Notes: generated by a model from the letters alone, not told the origin. DNA of 9,116 nt from an uncultured Acidobacteriota bacterium (GCA_937888665.1 CALBET010000359.1:1-9116); one strand, 5' to 3'; numbered from the stretch's first letter, positions 1-7,714 are shown. Numbers and translations: made by a program.

Positions 1-60
1 CGCGCGTGCGAGCTCGTCCGCCGAGAAGACGTCGGGCAGAGACTGGGTTGGCGGGGCCAT
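1..60 (-). CDS. N-terminus of an unidentified protein (partial)
   Basis: An ATG at 58-60 on the minus strand opens a frame that reads MAPPTQSLPDVFSADELARA and continues off the left edge. Only 20 residues are visible. The DVFSADELARAxG style resembles the start of a small helix-turn-helix segment, but this is too short to assign. It lies downstream of, and on the same strand as, the methyltransferase-like gene, with about 207 nt between them, so it may have its own promoter. No clear Shine-Dalgarno sequence precedes the ATG. It could also be a chance open frame; the in-frame ATG and the coding-like composition are the only support. Confidence 0.45.
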   Translation of the reverse strand, partial: MAPPTQSLPDVFSADELARA

Positions 61-267
61 AACGGTCGGGCGTCAGTTCGGACCGAGCGATGCCCATTCC
101 ACGAAGAAGCAAAAGCCTTGCCGTCGCCCTGGCCCGCTCAACGCGGGAGGCCTCTCGTTTTGGCTGCTCCTGGCCGCCCCGCAAGACACCTGTGTGCTCC
201 CGGGAGGTCACGGCGCAGCTGACTTCCCGGCCTGGGATCTTTCCTGGACGCCAATCGGGGACACCCG

Positions 268-834
268 TCACCCGACCGCGTCAGGTTTCACGCCCTCGGT
301 GAACATCAGCCCGTCTCGCTCGGCGAGGGTGCGCACCGGCTTGAAGCCCTCGGCCAGGAGCGCCGCCTCCGCGCCCCCGTGCCTGCGGTAGTGGGGGTCG
401 AGCGTGCGGGCCGAAAACAGCGCGCCGAGCCCGCCGCGCGGGGCAGGTTCGATCACCAGGCAGCGTCCGCCGACACGTAAGACCTGCCGGGCGCCCTGCA
501 GCGTGCCCACACGTTCGTGTGGTCGCATGCCCCCGATCAGATCAGGGATGACGACAATGTCGAACCAGCCCTCGGCGAAAGGCGGGGAGCGGAGCGGGGC
601 GACTTTCACGTCAATCAGCACCCCGCGAGAGGCTGCCGCTTGGGTCAATGCGTCACGCGCCCGGTCGTCCGGTACCAGCGCCGAGGCTTCTCCATTCAGT
701 CCGACCGCGGTGGCCAGGCGGGCGATGAGGTCCGGGTCGCTCGCACCGATCTGCAGCACGCGGTTATCCCGCTGCGGCCCGATCATGGAAACCCGAAGGT
801 CCGATTCTTTCTTGAGTCTCTTGAATATCGGCAT
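268..834 (-). CDS. SAM-dependent methyltransferase-like protein
   Basis: This 188-residue soluble protein looks like a small class I (Rossmann-fold) methyltransferase. Residues 26-41 (VLQIGASDPDLIARLA) sit where motif I, the SAM-binding glycine loop, is expected. The usual D/E-x-G-x-G-x-G is degenerate here, reduced to QIGASDP. Residues 91-100 (FDIVVIPDLI) fit motif IV, and residues 115-130 (ARQVLRVGGRCLVIEP) fit the conserved 'L+PGG' strand after it. A C-terminal EGFKxVRxLAERDGLMFxEG stretch is common in ubiquinone/menaquinone-type and related methyltransferases. The substrate cannot be told. The degenerate glycine loop leaves open weak or lost SAM binding. The ATG at 834 has no evident ribosome site; an internal ATG at 786 (residue 17) is a possible alternative, since it still precedes motif I. 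It is divergent from the inositol phosphate synthase gene. Confidence 0.75.
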   Translation of the reverse strand: MPIFKRLKKESDLRVSMIGPQRDNRVLQIGASDPDLIARLATAVGLNGEASALVPDDRARDALTQAAASRGVLIDVKVAPLRSPPFAEGWFDIVVIPDLIGGMRPHERVGTLQGARQVLRVGGRCLVIEPAPRGGLGALFSARTLDPHYRRHGGAEAALLAEGFKPVRTLAERDGLMFTEGVKPDAVG

Positions 835-923
835 GGCGTGGGGGGTGACCGGTGGCCGGATCAGACCCCGTGGAGCGGCTGGGCACGCCGCTCTCTGCTA
901 CGAGCGACCACTGGTCGCCATGA

Positions 924-929
924 TATAGT
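924..929 (+). promoter_or_regulatory. Possible extended -10 promoter element for ino1
   Basis: TATAGT at 924-929 is preceded by TG at 921-922 with one base between, an extended -10 pattern (TGnTATAGT) in otherwise GC-rich DNA. No good -35 hexamer is seen 16-18 nt upstream. A start about 7 nt downstream would fall near 936, next to the GTG start codon at 938, so the transcript would be leaderless or nearly so. This is inferred from the motif only. Confidence 0.35.
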
Positions 930-937
930 GGCGCGCC

Positions 938-2251
938 GTGAAACACCCAGTCGAAATAGCCCCCGCTACAGGTAAGCTCGGCGTCATGCTGGTTGGCATG
1001 GGCGCCGTCAGCACCACGTTTATCGCCGGCACGCTCCTCATCAAGAAGGGTCTGGCGCTACCGATTGGCTCGCTCGCCGAGATGGGGACCGTCCGCCTCG
1101 GCAAACGCACCGAGGGTCGGTCGCCGCTGATCAAGGACTTCGTGCCGCTCGCCGGGCTCGACGACCTCGTGTTCGGCGCCTGGGACATCTTCGAGGACAA
1201 CGGCTTCGAGGCGGCGACGACCGCCGGTGTCATCGAGCCAGCACTGCTGGAGCAGATTCGGCCGGAACTTGAGGCGATCAAGCCGTGGCCGGCGGTTTTT
1301 GATCAGAAGTATGTGAAGCGCCTCATGGGCACCAACATCAAGACCGGTGCCAACAAGCTCGAACTCGCCGAGCAGGTTCGCGAGGATATCCGACGTTTCA
1401 AGGAGACCCGGCAGCTCGACCGACTCGTGATGATCTGGTGCGGTAGCACCGAAATATTCCTGACGCCGAGCGAGGCGCATCAGTCGATCGAGGCGTTCGA
1501 GGCGGCGATGAAATCGAACGCACACGAGATCTCCTCAAGCATGGTGTATGCCTACGCCGCGCTGCAGGAAGGGATCCCGTATGCGAATGCGGCGCCCAAC
1601 CTGAGCGCCGATTTCCCGGCCCTTGACCAGCTGGCGATCAACAACGGGTCGCCGGTCTGTGGGAAGGATCTGAAGACCGGTCAGACGTTGATCAAGACCA
1701 TCATCGCTCCTGGTCTCAAGGCGAGGCTCATTGGGGTAGCTGGCTGGTACTCGACCAACATCCTCGGGAACCGGGACGGCGAGGTGCTTGACGACCCCGA
1801 GTCGTTCAAGACCAAGGAAGAGAGCAAGAAGTCGGTTCTGGATTACATCCTGCAGCCGGATCTCTATCCGACGCTCTACAAGGACCTGTGCCACGTCGTC
1901 CGAATCAACTACTACCCGCCGCGGGGCGACAATAAAGAGGGCTGGGACAACATCGATCTCGTCGGCTGGCTCGGGTATCCGATGCAGCTGAAGATCAACT
2001 TCCTGTGCCGCGACAGCATCCTGGCTGCCCCGATCGTACTGGACCTCGTGCTCTTCCTCGATCTGGCGAAACGGGCCGGCATGAGCGGAATCCAGGAGTG
2101 GTTGTCCTTCTACTTCAAGAGTCCCATGCACGCTCCAGACGTGTACCCCGAGCACGATCTCTTCATCCAGCTGATGAAGCTGAAGAACACGCTCCGGTTC
2201 ATGCGCGGTGAGGAACTGATCACCCACCTCGGTCTCGAGTACTACGACTAG
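938..2251 (+). CDS. ino1: Inositol-3-phosphate synthase (myo-inositol-1-phosphate synthase)
   Basis: This 437-residue enzyme converts glucose 6-phosphate to 1D-myo-inositol 3-phosphate with bound NAD. The reaction is cytoplasmic and is the first step to inositol lipids, inositol solutes or inositol-derived thiols. The N-terminal NAD-binding loop is visible at residues 14-31 (KLGVMLVGMGAVSTTFIAG region). The family's central block is clear: GKDLKTGQT (242-250), GWYSTNILGNRDG (269-281) and SFKTKEESKKS (289-299), equivalent to the eukaryotic GDDxKSGQT and SYNHLGNNDG motifs. LKINFLCRDSILAAP (351-365) follows. Length is full for the bacterial branch. The GTG at 938 is chosen because it keeps the first beta-strand (GKLGV); the ATG at 986 has a weak AGGTAAG upstream but would cut into that strand. 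No inositol monophosphatase or phosphatidylinositol gene lies nearby. Confidence 0.95.
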   Translation: MKHPVEIAPATGKLGVMLVGMGAVSTTFIAGTLLIKKGLALPIGSLAEMGTVRLGKRTEGRSPLIKDFVPLAGLDDLVFGAWDIFEDNGFEAATTAGVIEPALLEQIRPELEAIKPWPAVFDQKYVKRLMGTNIKTGANKLELAEQVREDIRRFKETRQLDRLVMIWCGSTEIFLTPSEAHQSIEAFEAAMKSNAHEISSSMVYAYAALQEGIPYANAAPNLSADFPALDQLAINNGSPVCGKDLKTGQTLIKTIIAPGLKARLIGVAGWYSTNILGNRDGEVLDDPESFKTKEESKKSVLDYILQPDLYPTLYKDLCHVVRINYYPPRGDNKEGWDNIDLVGWLGYPMQLKINFLCRDSILAAPIVLDLVLFLDLAKRAGMSGIQEWLSFYFKSPMHAPDVYPEHDLFIQLMKLKNTLRFMRGEELITHLGLEYYD

Positions 2252-2292
2252 CGTCGGCTGCTGAGGCACGAGGATTGTGCGGAAGAACGCCA

Positions 2293-2307
2293 GGGGGCGC
2301 GGCCCCC
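2293..2307 (+). other. GC-rich hairpin after ino1
   Basis: GGGGGC-GCG-GCCCCC forms a perfect 6-bp stem with a 3-nt loop, 41 nt after the ino1 stop codon and 17 nt before the next start codon. No T-run follows, so it does not meet the usual intrinsic-terminator pattern. It could stabilise the 3' end of ino1 mRNA or limit read-through. Confidence 0.4.
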
Positions 2308-2324
2308 GTCTCAATACATAAACC

Positions 2325-2831
2325 ATGCCTCCCACGCTGCTCCAGCCCGTGCTGTATGGCGGCCTGTTCATGGGGGTGCTCTCCGCGCTTCCGATCATCT
2401 CGATCGGCAACTGCTGCTGCCTGTGGGTCATGGGCGGCGGCATGGTGACCTCCTACCTCACGCAGCACGGAAAGACCGACCCGATTCAGCTCGGTGAGGG
2501 TGCGTTCGGTGGGTTTCTGGCCGGCGTGCTGGGAGCGGTGGTCTACGCCATCGTGTCGGTGCCGGTGCAACTCGTCACTTCGCCGATTCAGCGCGGCCTG
2601 TTGGAGGCGTGGCTGAACTCGTCCGCCGACGTGCCGCCCGAAGCGCGCGAGATGCTCGAGCGCTTCTCAGAGAGCAGCGGAATGATTGGTGTCCTGGTGG
2701 GCTTTATCTTCATGCTCATGGTGGGCATGGTGTTTACGACCGTCGGCGGCCTGCTTGGCGCGCTCATCTTCCGCTCGTCTCCGCCTGTCGCGTCTGCCGC
2801 CCCGCCTTTTCCCCCACCGTCGACGTCCTGA
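2325..2831 (+). CDS. Small integral membrane protein of unknown function
   Basis: This 168-residue protein is strongly hydrophobic, with about four membrane segments: roughly residues 5-27, 28-46 (containing a CCC cluster, NCCCLWVMGGG), 60-84 and 119-149. A charged, probably extramembrane stretch (about 86-118, ending in PPEAREMLERFSESS) separates the third and fourth. The tail is proline-rich (PPFPPPSTS). The glycine-rich paired helices resemble small multi-span proteins common in GC-rich soil bacteria, but I recognise no named family and no catalytic motif. It follows ino1 by 73 nt on the same strand with a hairpin between, so co-transcription is possible but not certain. No Shine-Dalgarno site is visible before the ATG; the sequence there is unusually A-rich (tcaatacataaacc). 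Confidence 0.75.
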   Translation: MPPTLLQPVLYGGLFMGVLSALPIISIGNCCCLWVMGGGMVTSYLTQHGKTDPIQLGEGAFGGFLAGVLGAVVYAIVSVPVQLVTSPIQRGLLEAWLNSSADVPPEAREMLERFSESSGMIGVLVGFIFMLMVGMVFTTVGGLLGALIFRSSPPVASAAPPFPPPSTS

Positions 2832-2897
2832 CACGGGAACGGCCGTCGTCAGAGATCGGCCCGTGGCAGGTGCCTGCCGTGAACCAAATCGCGCGCG

Positions 2898-2962
2898 GCG
2901 TCGTCTGACGAGACGACGCGGTCTGATCGTGGGAGATACTGAAGTGCCGTGGGCGTCTCGTC
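2898..2962 (+). promoter_or_regulatory. Overlapping alternative hairpins upstream of the ABC ATPase
   Basis: GCGTCGTCT (2898-2906) pairs perfectly with AGACGACGC (2911-2919) around a 4-nt loop. GACGAGACG (2907-2915), which covers that loop and half of the second arm, pairs perfectly with CGTCTCGTC (2954-2962). The two pairings exclude one another, as in attenuators or RNA switches. This sits in the 247-nt gap 2832-3078, in which I see no convincing gene and no clear promoter. A role is inference only. Confidence 0.3.
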
Positions 2963-3078
2963 TAACGGTGCTGCTGCACGGGTCACCCATGCCCAGGTTG
3001 CTCGCTCTCTACGGGACCCCCGCCAGCTACACGCCGCGCCAGGGACCCGTTTCCCGCACTCGACGGACAGGACACTAG

Positions 3079-3792
3079 ATGGCACTCATCGAGACTCGCG
3101 ACTTGTGGAAGACCTACACGATGGGGAGCGAGCAGATTCACGCGCTGCAAGGTGTGTCCATGCAGATCGAGCGGGGCGAGTATGTGGCCATCATGGGACC
3201 GTCCGGGTCCGGCAAGTCCACCTTCATGAATCTCGTGGGATGTCTCGATACCCCCAGCAAGGGCAGTTACCTGCTGAACGAGCAGGAGGTGCGGGAGATG
3301 GACGACGACGAGTTGGCGCGAATCCGCAACGAGGAGATCGGTTTCGTCTTCCAGACGTTCAACCTCCTTCCTCGCGCTACGGCGCTCCACAACGTGGAGT
3401 TGCCGCTCGTGTACGCCGGCGTCCCCGGCTCGGTGCGGCGCGCCCGCGCACTCGAAGCGTTGGAGCGCGTGGAACTCGGCGATCGCGTGATGCATCGGCC
3501 GAACCAGTTGTCCGGTGGGCAGCGGCAGCGCGTGGCGGTGGCTCGGGCGCTGGTGAACAACCCGTCTATCCTGCTGGCCGATGAGCCCACCGGCAACCTT
3601 GATTCGAAGACGGGTCTGGAGATCATGGCGCTATTCGAGCGGCTGCATAGCACCGGCAACACCATCATCCTGATCACGCACGAGTCCGAGGTGGCCGAGT
3701 ACGCCCACCGGGTCATTCATCTGCGAGATGGGCAGATCGAACGGGACATTCGCCAGTCGCACCGATCTCCGGCCATGGGCGTCCCCTCCTAG
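3079..3792 (+). CDS. ABC transporter ATP-binding protein, MacB/LolD type
   Basis: A 237-residue cytoplasmic ATPase subunit that would power a FtsX-like (MacB/LolCDE-type) membrane partner. All nucleotide-binding motifs are intact: Walker A GPSGSGKS (40-47), Q-loop glutamine Q92 in FVFQTFNLLPR, signature LSGGQRQRVAVARAL (144-158), Walker B ILLADEP (164-170) followed by the D-loop TGNLDS, and the H-loop histidine H201. The NLLPR after the Q-loop and the DEPTGNLDSKTG block are typical of the MacB/LolD/SalX group. AGGA at 3069-3072 lies 6 nt before the ATG and serves as a ribosome site. No permease or periplasmic adaptor gene is adjacent on either side. The TAG stop codon lies within the CTAG that borders the inverted-repeat element downstream. 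The exact substrate cannot be told; lipoprotein, peptide or drug export are all possible. Confidence 0.92.
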   Translation: MALIETRDLWKTYTMGSEQIHALQGVSMQIERGEYVAIMGPSGSGKSTFMNLVGCLDTPSKGSYLLNEQEVREMDDDELARIRNEEIGFVFQTFNLLPRATALHNVELPLVYAGVPGSVRRARALEALERVELGDRVMHRPNQLSGGQRQRVAVARALVNNPSILLADEPTGNLDSKTGLEIMALFERLHSTGNTIILITHESEVAEYAHRVIHLRDGQIERDIRQSHRSPAMGVPS

Positions 3793-3888
3793 CAGCCCGT
3801 GGTGGAACCCCGCGTGTCACCGAGACGGGTGATTTGCCGGGATACAGCGCCCGTCGAATGCAGCAGGGCTTTCACCACGGGCTGCTAG
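3789..3888. mobile_element. MITE-like element with long terminal inverted repeats and CTAG borders
   Basis: CTAGCAGCCCGTGGTG at 3789-3804 is matched by its exact reverse complement at 3873-3888, a 16-bp perfect inverted repeat. The match continues imperfectly inward (GAACCCCGC against GAAAGCCCTGC), giving arms of about 25 bp around a short unique core. Both outer ends are CTAG. This fits a non-coding miniature element of about 92 bp (3793-3884) with a 4-bp CTAG target duplication, as seen for IS5-type YTAR targets, but CTAG is itself palindromic and could simply belong to the repeat. No transposase is present. The left CTAG contains the stop codon of the ABC ATPase gene. As RNA it would fold into a long hairpin and could act as a bidirectional 3' end. 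Confidence 0.55.
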
Positions 3889-3953
3889 TACTACGTTGTC
3901 AGATCGTTAAGACGTTCGAGCAAGACGTGTTTCGCTAATTTGTGTCGACATCA

Positions 3954-4002
3954 GTGGGGCAAGGCTTCAGCCTTGCCTCGCAGGCCTGAAGGCCTGCGCC
4001 AC
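3954..4002. repeat. REP-like double-hairpin palindromic repeat
   Basis: Two perfect hairpins stand side by side: GGCAAGGCT-TC-AGCCTTGCC (3958-3977) and GCAGGCCT-GA-AGGCCTGC (3980-3997). GTGG (3954-3957) and CCAC (3999-4002) can close the pair into a three-way, cloverleaf-like fold. The element lies in the intergenic space between the convergent ABC ATPase and dppF-like genes, 21 nt from the end of the latter. Such compact symmetric units are typical of repetitive extragenic palindromes, although only one copy is visible here. No T-runs follow, so classical termination is not shown. Confidence 0.65.
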
Positions 4003-4023
4003 GGTGTCCTTACCCCGCCGTCG

Positions 4024-4920
4024 TCAGACCCTCGCCCAGTGCGCGGGGTCCACTTCCCGCAGGGGCAGCACCCGATCATCGTCGGCACCATGGTTGGACC
4101 CGTCTTGTCCGGGGTCAGGGGCTGGAGTTCGCCCGTCGTGAAGACCGGCGGCCGATAGCAGTTCATAGGTGTACGGGTGACGCGGCGTCGCGAAGAGCGC
4201 CGCCGTCGTCGCCGATTCGACAATCCGCCCGGCTCTCATGACCGCGACCCTGGTCGTGAGATGTCGGATCAGGCGGAGGTCGTGCGTGATGAAGAGCATC
4301 GCCAGGTTCAGATCCGCCCTGAGCCGCAGGAGCAGATTGACGATCTGGGCGGCCACCGACGCGTCGAGCGCGGACACCGGCTCGTCCAGCACGAGCAGTT
4401 TGGGGCCGAGCGCGAGGGCTCGAGCCAGCGCAATCCGCTGTCGCTGCCCCCCGCTCAATTCGTCGGGTCTCCGCCCGTCGTGCGCCGGGTCCAACCCCAC
4501 CAGGTCGAGGAGTTCCGCGACGCGGGCACGGCGGCTCTGTGGGGTGCCGATCTGGTGCACCACCAGCGGTTCGGCGACGCTCTGGCCCACGGTTCGGCGC
4601 GGGTCGAGCGATGAGTACGGGTCCTGAAACACCGGCTGCATCGCGCGGCGGAGTGTGCGCAGGCGGGGCCGTGACATCGAATAGATCGATTCGCCGTCGA
4701 ACCGCACGTCGCCGGTCGTGGGGCGGGTGAGTCGCAGGATGCACCGGGCGGTGGTGGTTTTCCCGCTCCCCGATTCGCCGACCAACCCAAAGCTCTCGCC
4801 TTCGCGTACGTCGAAGCTGACATCCTCGACCGCGCGGGTCACCGTCGGGGTACGCCAGAACCGCCGCCGCACGAACTGTTTTCCCAGTCCGCGTACGTCG
4901 AGTAGCGGGAGCCGACCCAT
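4024..4920 (-). CDS. Oligopeptide/dipeptide ABC transporter ATP-binding protein, DppF/OppF type
   Basis: A 298-residue ATPase that would drive peptide (or nickel) import together with the DppD-type partner encoded just upstream. Motifs: Walker A GESGSGKT (48-55), Q-loop Q99 in PVFQDPYSSLDPR, signature LSGGQRQRIALARAL (155-169), Walker B LLVLDEP (175-181) with D-loop VSALD, and H213. The PYSSLDPR and DEPVSALD forms are characteristic of DppF/OppF. After HPYTYELLSAAG (248-259) the usual cysteine-rich C-terminal segment is missing; a D/G-rich linker (about 262-283) leads to REVDPAHWARV, which resembles the normal end (EVxPGHWV). The ATG at 4920 is chosen: it follows the upstream TGA by one base and begins MGRLPLLDVRGLGKQF. 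An in-frame ATG at 4980 would add an arginine-rich tail overlapping dppD. No permease genes are in the window. Confidence 0.93.
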   Translation of the reverse strand: MGRLPLLDVRGLGKQFVRRRFWRTPTVTRAVEDVSFDVREGESFGLVGESGSGKTTTARCILRLTRPTTGDVRFDGESIYSMSRPRLRTLRRAMQPVFQDPYSSLDPRRTVGQSVAEPLVVHQIGTPQSRRARVAELLDLVGLDPAHDGRRPDELSGGQRQRIALARALALGPKLLVLDEPVSALDASVAAQIVNLLLRLRADLNLAMLFITHDLRLIRHLTTRVAVMRAGRIVESATTAALFATPRHPYTYELLSAAGLHDGRTPAPDPGQDGSNHGADDDRVLPLREVDPAHWARV

Positions 4921-4921
4921 G

Positions 4922-5938
4922 TCACCGAACCTTCGCGTCGGGTCTGCCGGCGCTCGGCGGCGGCGCCGCCGCCGGGTCATACAGGTGGCAGAGTGCGGTC
5001 ACGCCGAGCGCTCGCGGCCAGGCCGTCGGCGCCAGGCGCTCACACGGGTCGAATCGTTCAGGGCATCGCGGTGCGAACGCACAGCCGGGCGCACGCACGC
5101 CTGGGGCGGGCGGGACTCCGTCGATCGTCGGGAGCGCCGTGCCAGGTTCAGCGCCGGGCACCGACGCCAGCAAGCCGCGGGTGTAGGGATGAGCCGGGGC
5201 GTCGAGCACCGGCGTGGCAGGGCCCTGCTCCACAATTTCTCCGGCGTACATCACCGCCACCTGATCGGCGCAACTGGCGACAACGTCCAGGTCGTGACTG
5301 ATGATGAGCAAGGCGAGACCCCGGCGCTCGACCAGATCCCGCAGCAGGTCCACGATTCGCGTCTGGGTCGGCGCATCCAACCCGGTCGTCGGTTCGTCCG
5401 CGATGAGGAGCGCCGGATCTCCGGCCAGCCCCAAGGCGATCATGACCCGCTGCCGGAGGCCGCCGGAGAGCTGGTGCGGGTAGTCTCGGGCGCGTTGCGC
5501 CGGCTGCGGAATACGGACCGTGTCGAGCAGTTCGAGCATGCGCCCGTGCACAGCGCGCGGCGTTGCTGCCTTGTGCGCCAGCATGGTCTCAACGATCTGA
5601 TCGCCAACGGTGAACACCGGGTTGAGCGCCGTCGCGGGGTCTTGCGGCACCAGCCCGATTTCGCCCCCGCGAATTCGCTGAAGCGCGGCGTCGTCCAGAC
5701 TCGCCATGTCGCGCGCTCGCCAGTGGACCGATCCCGCCGTGATCCGGCCAGGCGGGCGCAGGAGCCGTAGAAGCGACAGCGCCGTGACCGACTTGCCACT
5801 TCCCGACTCGCCGACCAGCGCCAAGGTTTCGGCCGCGCGAATCAGGAAGCTGATGCCCCGCACCACCGGGACAGTCCGACCGCCCACATCGAACACGGTC
5901 GTCAGCCCCTCGACGCGGAGCAAGATCGGCGAAGGCAC
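4922..5938 (-). CDS. Oligopeptide/dipeptide ABC transporter ATP-binding protein, DppD/OppD type
   Basis: A 338-residue ATPase subunit of a peptide-import ABC transporter. Motifs: Walker A GESGSGKS (43-50), Q-loop Q99 in LVPQDPATALNP, signature LSGGLRQRVMIALGL (157-171), with Leu in place of the fifth-position Gln, Walker B ALLIADEP (176-183) with D-loop TTGLD, and H215. The C-terminal oligopeptide-transporter segment is complete: HPYTRGLLASVPG (250-262), then GCAFAPRC and further cysteines. Cysteines C286, C292, C299 and C317 have C-x5-C-x6-C-x17-C spacing, as in E. coli DppD, where related proteins bind a 4Fe-4S cluster. The start is GTG at 5938, 5 nt after the mutase stop codon, so translation is probably coupled. 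The 3' end is proline/alanine-rich and contains a 20-bp GC palindrome (4955-4974). Confidence 0.94.
   Translation of the reverse strand: MPSPILLRVEGLTTVFDVGGRTVPVVRGISFLIRAAETLALVGESGSGKSVTALSLLRLLRPPGRITAGSVHWRARDMASLDDAALQRIRGGEIGLVPQDPATALNPVFTVGDQIVETMLAHKAATPRAVHGRMLELLDTVRIPQPAQRARDYPHQLSGGLRQRVMIALGLAGDPALLIADEPTTGLDAPTQTRIVDLLRDLVERRGLALLIISHDLDVVASCADQVAVMYAGEIVEQGPATPVLDAPAHPYTRGLLASVPGAEPGTALPTIDGVPPAPGVRAPGCAFAPRCPERFDPCERLAPTAWPRALGVTALCHLYDPAAAPPPSAGRPDAKVR
4955..4974. repeat. Perfect 20-bp GC palindrome in the 3' end of dppD
   Basis: CGGCGGCGGC is followed directly by its reverse complement GCCGCCGCCG. It encodes part of the Ala/Pro tail (AAAPPP) of the DppD-type protein and lies about 35-55 nt upstream of the dppF-like start codon. 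In RNA it would make a stem of about 8 bp with a 4-nt loop. It may be only a by-product of Ala/Pro codons. Confidence 0.5.
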
Positions 5939-5943
5939 TCGTG

Positions 5944-7494
<1,551 letters not shown>

Positions 7495-7503
7495 CGCACA
7501 GCG

Positions 7504-7509
7504 ATTGTA
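7504..7509 (-). promoter_or_regulatory. Possible -10 element for the mutase gene cluster
   Basis: On the minus strand TACAAT (7509 to 7504) lies 9 nt before the ATG at 7494, with no convincing -35 hexamer upstream. A start about 7 nt downstream would give an almost leaderless mRNA, consistent with the absence of a ribosome site. Motif evidence only. Confidence 0.3.
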
Positions 7510-7574
7510 GTGGATCGGTGGCCGCGTGGTCCCGGACCGCCGGACGTGCGGATTGGGCCGAGACCGTCATCTGC

Positions 7575-7603
7575 TTGACACAACAATATATGGGGGTTAG
7601 TAT
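7575..7603 (+). promoter_or_regulatory. Sigma-70-type promoter for the 7782-8087 gene
   Basis: A perfect TTGACA (7575-7580) is followed by a 17-nt spacer and TAGTAT (7598-7603, four of six matches to TATAAT) within the most AT-rich stretch of the window. A start near 7610 would give a leader of about 170 nt before the ATG at 7782. It is the best promoter match seen here. Confidence 0.6.
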
Positions 7604-7714
7604 TTTTGGCGGCCACTACATTTAGCTGTATCTCCCATCAACACCCCCTATCCCCCATGGCTCTGGTCCGGTCTCCAGAATCACCGTACGCGACGCGGCC
7701 AGCCCGGCCGGGGG

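Noticed and set aside
61..267. Riboswitch, SRP RNA or tRNA in the 207-nt gap
   Set aside because: Read on both strands; only a 10-bp palindrome (CTCCCGGGAG, 197-206) and short repeats, no core motif of any RNA class.
2293..2307. Intrinsic terminator after ino1
   Set aside because: Good stem but no T-run follows; reported only as a hairpin.
1535..2443. Long minus-strand open frame antisense to ino1
   Set aside because: It covers the well-supported ino1 on the opposite strand and resembles no family; GC-rich codon bias produces such shadows.
2943..3078. Short open frame ending directly before the ABC ATPase start
   Set aside because: About 44 codons from GTG, no ribosome site, no recognisable protein pattern; abutment alone is weak evidence.
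2949..3584. Plus-strand frame overlapping the ABC ATPase
   Set aside because: Out-of-frame shadow of the ATPase, Arg/Gly-rich with no motif.
3909..3928. Direct repeat AAGACGT x2 with 13-nt period
   Set aside because: Seven-base repeats occur by chance at this scale, and no further copies form an array.
4921..4980. N-terminal extension of the DppF-type protein from an ATG at 4980
   Set aside because: It would add a basic run (MTRRRRRRR) translated from the dppD tail; the ATG at 4920, one base after the dppD stop, fits the family start.
4718..5770. 350-codon plus-strand open frame opposite the two peptide ATPase genes
   Set aside because: Arginine-rich, low-complexity translation lying fully antisense to two clear ABC ATPases.
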